From: Flavobacteriales bacterium | GTDB lineage: Bacteria > Bacteroidota > Bacteroidia > Flavobacteriales_F > PHOS-HE28 | Reading direction: 5' to 3' | NCBI GenBank assembly: GCA_016719225.1 | Contig: JADKAN010000004.1 | Coordinates: forward strand, 62,001-126,000 | DNA: 64,000 nucleotides | Shown: positions 1-6,915 of the stretch, piece after piece | Position numbering within the stretch: position 1 is the first letter of the stretch | Layout of the letters: every line of letters starts with the position of its first letter | The notes under the pieces: generated by a model | Databases searched by the model: none | Told to the model about the DNA's origin: nothing | What the model saw: only the letters and a program-made list of their open reading frames with translations | Program-made: the position numbers and the translations under genes

Positions 1-963
1 GGCAAGCTCGGCACGGACCTCGTGGTGCAAACGCCCTTTGGCGACAGCGGACACACCACCTTCTTCATCAACAGCGAAGCGGATTACAGGAAATACGCGA
101 AGGAGATCGAGGCCGAGAAGGAGTGCAAGGTGATGAAGCGCATCAACTGCCGCGGCGCCGCCATGGAGGCCTGCGTAACACGCAACGGCACCATCGTGGC
201 CCCATTGATGACCGAACTGGTCGGCTTCAAGGAACTCACCCCGTACAAGGGTGGCTGGTGCGGCAACGAGATCTTCGCCGAAGCCTTCACCCCCGCCATC
301 CGGCGGAAGGCGCGCAAATACGCACAGCTGTTCGGCGACCAGCTCCGCAAGGAAGGCTACAAAGGCTACTTCGAACTGGACTTCCTCATCGACCAGGACA
401 ACGGCGCCATCTACCTCGGCGAGCTGAACCCGCGCATCACCGGGGCCAGCAGCATCACCAACCACGCCGTGTTCGCCATGAGCGATGCCCCGCTCCACCT
501 CTTCCACATCATGGAATGGATGGGCCAGCCCTATGAACTCAACGTGAACGCGCTGAACCGGCGCTGGGCGCGCGAGGAGAACATCGACAGCTGGGGACAG
601 ATGGTGATCAAACACACCGACGACAACATCCGCCGCGTCACCGAAGCACCGCGCAGCGGCATCTGGCGCATGCGCCCCGACGGCAGCGTCTACTTCTGGC
701 GCATGGACACCCACCGCCGCTACGTTGAACACGAGAACGAAGCCTTCTTCCTCCGCATCACCCGCGTAGGCGACTGGCTCTACGAAGGCGCCGACATCGG
801 TATCCTCGTAATGCGCGGGCGCATGATGACCGATGACTTCCAATTGCTGGAGCGCTCCAAAAAATGGCTCAACGCCATCAAGGCGCAATACAACAGCATG
901 GCCCCCGGCGATCAACGCAGCAGCCCACAGGCCTTGGAGATCGGTGGGTTCAAGATGATGTAA
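1..963 (+). CDS. ATP-grasp domain ligase (biotin-carboxylase-like), 5' end outside window
   Basis: The reading frame is open from base 1, so the gene is truncated at the window edge and about 320 residues are visible. The segment FELDFLIDQDNGAIYLGELNPRITGAS has the layout of the metal/ATP-binding end of an ATP-grasp fold (acidic residues, then E-x-NPR). A basic KRINCRG stretch lies earlier. Members of this fold join a carboxylate to an amine or thiol, or carboxylate biotin. No biotin-carrier domain is visible, so a true biotin carboxylase role is not supported. A C45-type acyltransferase/hydrolase follows about 0.5 kb downstream on the same strand, which suggests a small-molecule or peptide-modifying pair. 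That link is inference. The C-terminal 40 residues look disordered. The fold call is fairly firm; the substrate is unknown. Confidence 0.75.
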   Translation, partial: GKLGTDLVVQTPFGDSGHTTFFINSEADYRKYAKEIEAEKECKVMKRINCRGAAMEACVTRNGTIVAPLMTELVGFKELTPYKGGWCGNEIFAEAFTPAIRRKARKYAQLFGDQLRKEGYKGYFELDFLIDQDNGAIYLGELNPRITGASSITNHAVFAMSDAPLHLFHIMEWMGQPYELNVNALNRRWAREENIDSWGQMVIKHTDDNIRRVTEAPRSGIWRMRPDGSVYFWRMDTHRRYVEHENEAFFLRITRVGDWLYEGADIGILVMRGRMMTDDFQLLERSKKWLNAIKAQYNSMAPGDQRSSPQALEIGGFKMM

Positions 964-977
964 GTGCCTGTTCTTGA

Positions 978-999
978 CCGCAACGACGCTACAACGCAA
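978..999 (+). repeat. Left arm of 22-bp inverted repeat around the GxxExxY gene
   Basis: The 22 bases beginning CCGCAACGACGCTAC are the reverse complement of 1449-1470 with one mismatch (an A for a G, 21 of 22 matching). The arm begins 15 bases after the stop of the ATP-grasp gene. Together the two arms delimit a 493-bp unit that contains one small ORF. Confidence 0.8.
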
Positions 1000-1051
1000 A
1001 GGCAACGCCACGCCGATCAATTCCTGTTACCGCGCAATGCTGACCAACGAA

Positions 1052-1435
1052 ATGCACGAGAACCAAATTGCAAAAGGCATTGTGGATGCGGCGTTCAGTG
1101 TACACCGGTGGTTCGGCCCCGGCTTGCTCGAGAGCGCTTATGAAGCTTGCTTGGCCCATGAGCTGGCCGACATGGGCTTTAAGGTTGAACAGCAGGTGCC
1201 GTTGCCACTTGAATATCGGAACGTGCGCTTGGATGTCGGCTATCGCTTGGACCTTTGGGTGGACCGGAAGGTGATCGTTGAAGTTAAAGCCGTTGATAAG
1301 CTGCATCCCATCCACCTCGCCCAAACGTTGACCTATTTAAAGCTGACCGGGAACCATTTAGGTTTGATCATTAACTTTCACGGTGCCCTGCTGAAAGATG
1401 GCATCCGTCGCGTTGCTAACGATCTAAAGGATTAA
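1052..1435 (+). CDS. GxxExxY family protein (PD-(D/E)XK nuclease-like)
   Basis: A protein of about 127 aa. The naming motif is visible as GLLESAY near the N-terminus, after FGP. A nuclease-like core follows, with an Asp in the YRLDLWVD segment and the VEVKAV strand (E-x-K). The family is widespread in Bacteroidota and environmental bacteria, usually as scattered single genes, and its biological role is unknown. I chose the ATG at 1052 because it leads directly into the conserved HENQIAKGIV start; an ATG at 1037 is also possible. A TTG at 974 would add unconserved residues and run through the inverted repeat. The gene is enclosed by a 22-bp inverted repeat, suggesting that it moved here as a small unit. 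Confidence 0.85.
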   Translation: MHENQIAKGIVDAAFSVHRWFGPGLLESAYEACLAHELADMGFKVEQQVPLPLEYRNVRLDVGYRLDLWVDRKVIVEVKAVDKLHPIHLAQTLTYLKLTGNHLGLIINFHGALLKDGIRRVANDLKD

Positions 1436-1448
1436 CGTTGCGACATCG

Positions 1449-1470
1449 TTGCGTCGTAGCGTCGTTGCGG
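1449..1470 (+). repeat. Right arm of 22-bp inverted repeat around the GxxExxY gene
   Basis: It starts TTGCGTCGTAGCGTCG and pairs with 978-999 in inverted orientation, 21 of 22 bases. It begins 13 bases after the GxxExxY stop codon and ends 14 bases before the ATG of the next gene. The neighbouring bases 1436-1448 contain another partial GTTGCG unit. Confidence 0.8.
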
Positions 1471-1484
1471 TTCGCTCTCTAACC

Positions 1485-2477
1485 ATGTACATCCACCTAA
1501 AGCTCATCCACGAGCCACAACCCTCCGAGCGCTGGCAGCGGTTCTTCCACCGGGTGTGGCCCTATTACCTGGATTGGTTCGTGAGCGAAGGCCATGGAGC
1601 GCGGCCCGGCTTGCCGGAATGCCGCAAAGCGCTGGAGCTTCACATGCCCGAACTCCTGCCCACCTACGACCAACTGTGCCAATTGGCCGGTAGTGGCGAT
1701 ATGGAATCCCGCTTCCTCAGCATGTGGTGTCCGCCGGCCTACATGGCCGGGTGCTCGCAGGCCGCTTGGGTGCGCGGCAACCCCACCTTGGTGCGCAATT
1801 ACGACTACGACCCGCGGCTCTTTGACGGCCGTTTGCGCTTCACGGAAGGGTTGAAGCCCGTGATCAGCATGCAGGACAGCGCATGGGGCGCGCTGGATGG
1901 CATGAATGCGGACGGACTGGCCGTGGCGCTGGCTTTCGGGGGCAGGAAGGTCAGCGGTGTCGGCTTCGGCATTCCGCTGGTGGTGCGCTACGTGCTGGAG
2001 ACCTGCAGCACCACGGCGGAGGCCATGACTGCCCTGCGCCGCATCCCCGTGCACATGAGCTATAACGTGATCACGCTGGACAAGGCCGGCCACTACGCCG
2101 TGGCCTACCTCAACCCCGACCGGCCCGCCCATGTGGTACACCAACCCGTGTGCACCAACCACCAGGAACAGGTGGAATGGGACGAATATGCCGCCTTCAC
2201 ACAAACATTGCAGCGGAACGACCACCTGATGGAACTGCTCCGCGACGAGAACGTGGACCGCGCCCAACTGCTGGAACGCTTCCTGAAGCCCCCCCTCTAC
2301 CACCAACAATACCTGCGCGGCTTCGGAACGCTTTACAGCGTGGCCTACGACCTTAAGCAAAAGTCCGTGCGCGTGTTTTGGCCCGACAATGAGGTGAAGG
2401 TCACCTTCAAAAAATTCAAAGAGCAGGATTTGAAGGTGGTGCTGCTTAGGCCGGCGGGGCGCTATATGGCGAAGTGA
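1485..2477 (+). CDS. C45 family autoproteolytic acyltransferase/hydrolase
   Basis: About 330 aa. It resembles the Ntn-hydrolase family of penicillin acyl-CoA:6-aminopenicillanate acyltransferase (peptidase C45). The likely N-terminal nucleophile after self-cleavage is Cys90, in the segment YMAGCSQAAW, followed by RNYDYDP, which is typical of the family. Conserved core strands (GMNADGLAVALAFGG, and a later segment around MSYNVITLD) are present. No signal peptide is visible, so it is probably cytoplasmic. The ATG at 1485 begins a sensible N-terminus; the longer frame upstream runs into the inverted repeat. It lies downstream of an ATP-grasp ligase, a pairing that suggests formation and turnover of an amide-linked metabolite (inference). 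The family call is good; the substrate is unknown. Confidence 0.8.
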   Translation: MYIHLKLIHEPQPSERWQRFFHRVWPYYLDWFVSEGHGARPGLPECRKALELHMPELLPTYDQLCQLAGSGDMESRFLSMWCPPAYMAGCSQAAWVRGNPTLVRNYDYDPRLFDGRLRFTEGLKPVISMQDSAWGALDGMNADGLAVALAFGGRKVSGVGFGIPLVVRYVLETCSTTAEAMTALRRIPVHMSYNVITLDKAGHYAVAYLNPDRPAHVVHQPVCTNHQEQVEWDEYAAFTQTLQRNDHLMELLRDENVDRAQLLERFLKPPLYHQQYLRGFGTLYSVAYDLKQKSVRVFWPDNEVKVTFKKFKEQDLKVVLLRPAGRYMAK

Positions 2478-2520
2478 TCGGTACAGCCCCAATCCGATTT
2501 TTTGGCAAGAATGGTGTGAA

Positions 2521-3933
2521 TCAACGCAACACTTTGCCGACCAGAACAGCACCACTCGCTTCTGTAGCGCGAAGCAGATACAATCCGCTCCAGTGTTCGG
2601 ACAGGTCAATAGGTTGAGTTGCTCCGTTGGTGCGCCAATGACCCGCCAGCTTGCCTGTGGCATCGTAAGCAGTAACGGTCCAGTTGCCCTGCTCGGGAAG
2701 TTTTATCATCCATACACCACTACCTTCCAGCGGCGTAATGGACAGGGGCCTAACACCTGAATTATGCTCGGCTATCCCAACACTACTGCAGTTCCCGACC
2801 GCATCGCCACCAATCCATTGCGCCACTTGCTTCATGGGTACGCCATCGATGGCAGTGAAACCACCGCAGATGTACAAGGTATCTCGCCAAACTGCGGTAC
2901 TATTAATGACATTCGTACCTTCAAAATCGCCGGGAAAGCCGCACCATTGCTGGCCGTTCCAACTCGCGATGCAATGCACATCGGCATTGCCGGCCTTGTT
3001 GAACACGCCGGTGACCAAGAGATCCCCTTGGTAAGTCCCAAGACTGTATCCAGCCGCGTAGGGGTAACTTGGAACCCAGGACAACCCTCCGCCCATGTTA
3101 CTCCAATTATCGCCATCGAAACTGGCCACCAAATTACCCGGGGCGCCCGAAGTTGTATTGAACAGACCGGTCACATAGAGGGTATCGTTGTGAATCAGGA
3201 AATCCCTTAGCACCCCGGTATTGTTCCAACCAGGCACATATTCCCACTCGGTTCCGCTCCAGCGCATAAAGGTGGAATAGCCCGGCCCCAAGGGGTCCCG
3301 GTAATCCCCTGAAACGTAGGTCTTGCCTTTGTAGTCAAAAACGGATCCCACGTAGTTGTCGCTGTCGTATTCCACTTGATCGAAAGGTGTCCAGGGCGTA
3401 AAGGTTGAGCCATCGTAGACATAGACGCTATTGGTCTCTTGATCGCAAAGGCTGCCGGGATAACCCGTGGCGTACAGCACAGGGTTGGGGAACCGAGGGA
3501 CCAATTGGATCAAGCCATTACTTGGACTGTTCAAGCATTCCAAGGCTTCCCAGTATTGCGTCTGCTCGTTCAATCGGGCAAGACTCCAGTTCACGTCCCC
3601 TTCCGGGGTAATAAACCCATTCGCCCCGCAAGAATACAATTCTCCCTGATAGCGAAGGAACCAATATGTCTGCCCTTCAGCCGGAGTAATACGATTCGCC
3701 AAACTATCCCAACGTGTGCCGTTCCATTGGGCCTGTCCGTGTGCTTCCAGGGTGTCCAAGTCGTTTTTGATATAAACGAAAGAACCACAGGCCAACAGAC
3801 GATCTGCGAGGCTATCGCAAAACAACCTCTGAATTGCATAAGGACCTACAGGCCCCTTTCCCATGGCTTTCCAGAATTGTGCATTTGCCGCCGTGCATAT
3901 AAGCACGGCGGCACCCATCATTAAAGCTTTCAT
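2521..3933 (-). CDS. Secreted protein with T9SS type A C-terminal sorting domain
   Basis: About 470 aa. The ATG at 3933 overlaps the TGA of the upstream gene (ATGA), which argues for translational coupling, and opens directly into a clear signal peptide (MKALMMGAAVLICTAANAQ). The body repeats blocks of the type YVYDGSTFTPW, FMRWSGTEWEYV and VASFDGDNWSNMG. This suggests a beta-propeller-like fold with W-containing repeats, comparable to Kelch-like Bacteroidota proteins. The last 75 residues (GNWTVTAYDATGK, then LYLLRATEASG, ending GKVLR) form a T9SS sorting domain. It is predicted to be exported by Sec and then secreted or anchored by T9SS. The function of the body is unknown. Its C-terminus is strikingly similar to that of the upstream gene. 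Confidence 0.8.
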   Translation of the reverse strand: MKALMMGAAVLICTAANAQFWKAMGKGPVGPYAIQRLFCDSLADRLLACGSFVYIKNDLDTLEAHGQAQWNGTRWDSLANRITPAEGQTYWFLRYQGELYSCGANGFITPEGDVNWSLARLNEQTQYWEALECLNSPSNGLIQLVPRFPNPVLYATGYPGSLCDQETNSVYVYDGSTFTPWTPFDQVEYDSDNYVGSVFDYKGKTYVSGDYRDPLGPGYSTFMRWSGTEWEYVPGWNNTGVLRDFLIHNDTLYVTGLFNTTSGAPGNLVASFDGDNWSNMGGGLSWVPSYPYAAGYSLGTYQGDLLVTGVFNKAGNADVHCIASWNGQQWCGFPGDFEGTNVINSTAVWRDTLYICGGFTAIDGVPMKQVAQWIGGDAVGNCSSVGIAEHNSGVRPLSITPLEGSGVWMIKLPEQGNWTVTAYDATGKLAGHWRTNGATQPIDLSEHWSGLYLLRATEASGAVLVGKVLR

Positions 3934-6680
3934 GGCCGGTACACTTTGCCGGATAGCACGGTTCCACCGGCTTCCGTGGCACGCAATAAGTAGATGCCAG
4001 AAGCCTGACGGGCCAAGTTGATCGGCTGCCCACTTCGTGTTGTACTCCAAGCTCCGACCTGTCTTCCTGTGGCATCATAAGCGGTGAGGGTCCAGTTGCC
4101 TGCGAATGGATATTGGATACCCCACTGGGCCGTTCCTTGCAATGGTATAATACCAAACCCCGGCTTACTCTCCGGTTCCGTTATGCCCACGTGGTAATTG
4201 CTGGCGAAAGATGCAATGAATGCTTCACTATGCTGGCTGGTGTTCTCAGTGATCACCTCCCCGTAGTAGTTCCATTCCCAGTCCAACATGGCCTCGAAGG
4301 CATACCAAGGCAGGAAACTCCAAAGATTTGAACCACCGTAACTGGCTCCCTGGAAATAATCCAGGTCGTCGTTCGCATCGAATTCCTGTAAGGGGAAATC
4401 TTGCCACCAGTCAGAGGCGGTTGCCCCCACCACATAAACGGAATTGGCGGATGCGGCAATGCTCCAACCCCGGTCGCTTTGCGTACCGCCGAATGCCGTG
4501 CGCCAACGCATGATGGGTGCATCTGGATTCAGGTCCACCGCCAAGATCAACGCATCCCGCGAACCAATGTTCGCATTCAACGGTTGAAAGTACTTATCCG
4601 GGTCCAAATCCGATACAATACCCATGTTACTGCGTGTTTCACCAGTGATGTATACAGTGTAAGCATCGTGTTTCACGTCCAGCAACATTTCGTCCTGATC
4701 GCCGCCGATCAACGTGCCGTATTTGAGTTGGAATGTTACCGGGTCCATCGCCAAAATGAAGCCTTCACAGCGGTTGTTCCAAGTGCCCCCACTGTGAGTG
4801 GTAGTATGGTAGGTGCCGGCCACATTGGGATCGGGGCATTCTGTATTGGTTAGATCGGTGGCGTGTGTACCGCCTACCACCCATAAGTTCTTGCCGGCCA
4901 CATCCAAGCCCATGGCCACGTTTTTTCGACCGGTGTAAAGTTCATCCATGCCCCCCCAAGCGGTGAGGTATTCCAACTGCAAGGTGGCAAGGTCGAAAGA
5001 ACCTATAACAGCGTCTTGACTACTAGGTTCTTGGTAAAATCCTCCCGCTACTGGCGCAGGTACACCTTCCAGATAAAAATTACTTGCATAGCTGGAAGAA
5101 CCCGTTAGCCACAATTTCTGGTTGTGGTCCCAAGAAATATTAGTAAAATCCAGGTCGGTGATTTGGTTGTAGGGCACGTAGTTGTCATGTCCGGCAAAGG
5201 TGGTGCTCCAACGCACGGTTCCATCCGCGTTGTAAAGCACCAAAAAGGCATCACCATCCGCTCTCGTATAGGCCCCCGTAGGCGTGACCAACGGAAAAAC
5301 GGGTATGTTCAGATAATTATGGACCATCCTCCCACCCACTGCAACCTGATTGGTCACTTTATCCACCGCAACGGATAAACCGTCCGCAGCCCACGTTTGC
5401 CCGTTGGATTGGCCACGCGTGGTGGCCCAAGCACACGTTCCATGTGTTTTATCGTATGCTCCGAGCCACATGCGCCGGATGCCGCCTTGGAAACTTTGAT
5501 GGTCGGCATTGCTGTAGACCGAACTTATCAATGCGGGCACTGGGAAGTCATTGCAATTAGTCGAACCGGTCGCATAGACAAACTGCCTGTTGGAATCCGG
5601 ACCGGTGTACACTGCAATGCGCTGGGCACTAGTACATACGCTGTTTGAACCACTACTTATGGCCGTTTGCACGGTACCTCCATAATAGGTGGCCCAAGAC
5701 AACCGCTTATTATCGCCCCTGAATTTCGCAATTATAGCATTATCTGCGCCAGGTGCATTTGGAACGGCGGGATCAAACTCCTGCGAACCCGGGGCAACAG
5801 GAAAGTTATAGGCCCAAGTATTGCCGCCAACGTATACATCACCATCTTCGTCGGTTTCCACTGAGGAAAAGGTGCTCCCCGGGAAGCCGCCCATATAGGT
5901 GCTCCACTCCATGTTCCGCGTGTCCCCCCCACCTTGTGCTATCGACTGGTAGCCTATTTCCAAAACCAAGGTCTTAGTATGGTCGTAGGTTCCTATATCA
6001 AATCCGATAATAGCGGAACTATCCTGATGATTGTAGGTGGGGGTCCAGCTAATAGGGATAATGGTGCCGTCCGTTTCCACCTGGTAGGCCAATCCTTGCT
6101 TCAGTTCCACCCAATAATCCCGGATGAACATCATAAGGCCACCTTGCCAGTTGATGCCCAAACTGTCCTGGCCCACGAACTGTAGCTTCAGATTGTTCGC
6201 ATTACCGCCCGGTCGCAAGGCCAATACTAACCGGGGTCCCGTTGTGGAGCCATTGATGTACATGTCCAAACTGTCGCGCACGCTTGGGTACTTTGCGCTG
6301 TAAAAAGCTGGGACATGCTCGGCCGTTACGCCTCCCAGGTAGAAGTTCGCCTCACCTTCTGCTGGAACGGATAAAACCGGAGTGCGCCGCTTGGCTCCCC
6401 GTACCGTCATGTCCACTCTATAGTCGGTGGTGATCGGAACGCTGTCTTGACTCTGTTTCGCGTAGGTCAAGGAAACTTGGGTGTACTTTTTAAGGTAGAC
6501 CCCTAATGGAGCATTTTCAAAGCTGCCAATAATGTCCGGTACGGGGTTGTGGTCGGTATCCTTGAGCTGCCCATCGTTGCGCCGTATCACACAACTACCT
6601 TCGAAATCCCCACCCAGTTGGCTGGTCGGCGGACCTTGCGCCACCATGATCGTAGAGAAGAAACCGGATGCAACAACCAT
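3930..6680 (-). CDS. Large SBBP-type beta-propeller protein with T9SS sorting domain; N-terminus apparently frameshifted
   Basis: 916 aa from the ATG at 6680. The repeated pattern of WSTYMGG, DGDVYVGG, AIIAKF, LSWATYYGG and VYITGET blocks is that of SBBP (beta-propeller) repeat proteins of Bacteroidota. The C-terminal 75 residues (GNWTLTAYDATGR, YLLRATEAGG) are a T9SS sorting domain. The ATG at 6680 gives a signal peptide without a basic n-region (MVVASGFF...). The codons just upstream, read in the same frame, would supply one (KLRGRLLV). An upstream ATG at 6751 begins MKTFTR but is out of frame because of a pentanucleotide repeat. Loss of one repeat unit would fuse the two into a standard signal peptide. 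The gene may therefore be phase-variable and OFF, or poorly expressed, in this copy. Confidence 0.8.
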   Translation of the reverse strand: MVVASGFFSTIMVAQGPPTSQLGGDFEGSCVIRRNDGQLKDTDHNPVPDIIGSFENAPLGVYLKKYTQVSLTYAKQSQDSVPITTDYRVDMTVRGAKRRTPVLSVPAEGEANFYLGGVTAEHVPAFYSAKYPSVRDSLDMYINGSTTGPRLVLALRPGGNANNLKLQFVGQDSLGINWQGGLMMFIRDYWVELKQGLAYQVETDGTIIPISWTPTYNHQDSSAIIGFDIGTYDHTKTLVLEIGYQSIAQGGGDTRNMEWSTYMGGFPGSTFSSVETDEDGDVYVGGNTWAYNFPVAPGSQEFDPAVPNAPGADNAIIAKFRGDNKRLSWATYYGGTVQTAISSGSNSVCTSAQRIAVYTGPDSNRQFVYATGSTNCNDFPVPALISSVYSNADHQSFQGGIRRMWLGAYDKTHGTCAWATTRGQSNGQTWAADGLSVAVDKVTNQVAVGGRMVHNYLNIPVFPLVTPTGAYTRADGDAFLVLYNADGTVRWSTTFAGHDNYVPYNQITDLDFTNISWDHNQKLWLTGSSSYASNFYLEGVPAPVAGGFYQEPSSQDAVIGSFDLATLQLEYLTAWGGMDELYTGRKNVAMGLDVAGKNLWVVGGTHATDLTNTECPDPNVAGTYHTTTHSGGTWNNRCEGFILAMDPVTFQLKYGTLIGGDQDEMLLDVKHDAYTVYITGETRSNMGIVSDLDPDKYFQPLNANIGSRDALILAVDLNPDAPIMRWRTAFGGTQSDRGWSIAASANSVYVVGATASDWWQDFPLQEFDANDDLDYFQGASYGGSNLWSFLPWYAFEAMLDWEWNYYGEVITENTSQHSEAFIASFASNYHVGITEPESKPGFGIIPLQGTAQWGIQYPFAGNWTLTAYDATGRQVGAWSTTRSGQPINLARQASGIYLLRATEAGGTVLSGKVYRP

Positions 6681-6706
6681 TACAAGTAACCTGCCCCTTA
6701 ATTTAC

Positions 6707-6735
6707 GTCCTGTCCTGTCCTGTCCTGTCCTGTCC
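6707..6735 (-). repeat. Pentanucleotide tract (GGACA)5 + GGAC at the start of the SBBP/T9SS gene
   Basis: On the minus strand five perfect GGACA units are followed by GGAC (29 bp). The tract lies between an ATG at 6751 (ATG AAA ACC TTT ACT AGG ...) and the rest of the gene. With five units the frame from 6751 ends at a TAA at 6700-6698 after 17 codons. With four or seven units it would read through into the 6680 frame. A tract of this kind at the 5' end of a surface-protein gene is typical of slipped-strand phase variation. Confidence 0.85.
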
Positions 6736-6893
6736 TAGTAAAGGTTTTCATTCTAATGAAAGTTTGGTTAGACGGTAAGTTTCCGGTGGCAATGTAAAAA
6801 GGGTTTCGAAAAAAGTAAAGCGAATCGTGCCGTCTGCTCGCCTACAATTAGGTGACCCCCCTAAATCTTTCCCCCTGTCCGCCCCGCGTGAAA

Positions 6894-6901
6894 TATCTTC
6901 G
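6894..6901 (+). promoter_or_regulatory. -7-type box (TATCTTCG) upstream of sprE-like gene
   Basis: It matches the TAnnTTyG pattern and lies 15 bases before the ATG at 6916. The 6752-6893 region also serves the divergent gene. No clear -33 TTG is seen at normal spacing. Confidence 0.4.
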
Positions 6902-6915
6902 CCGACTTGCTGTTA

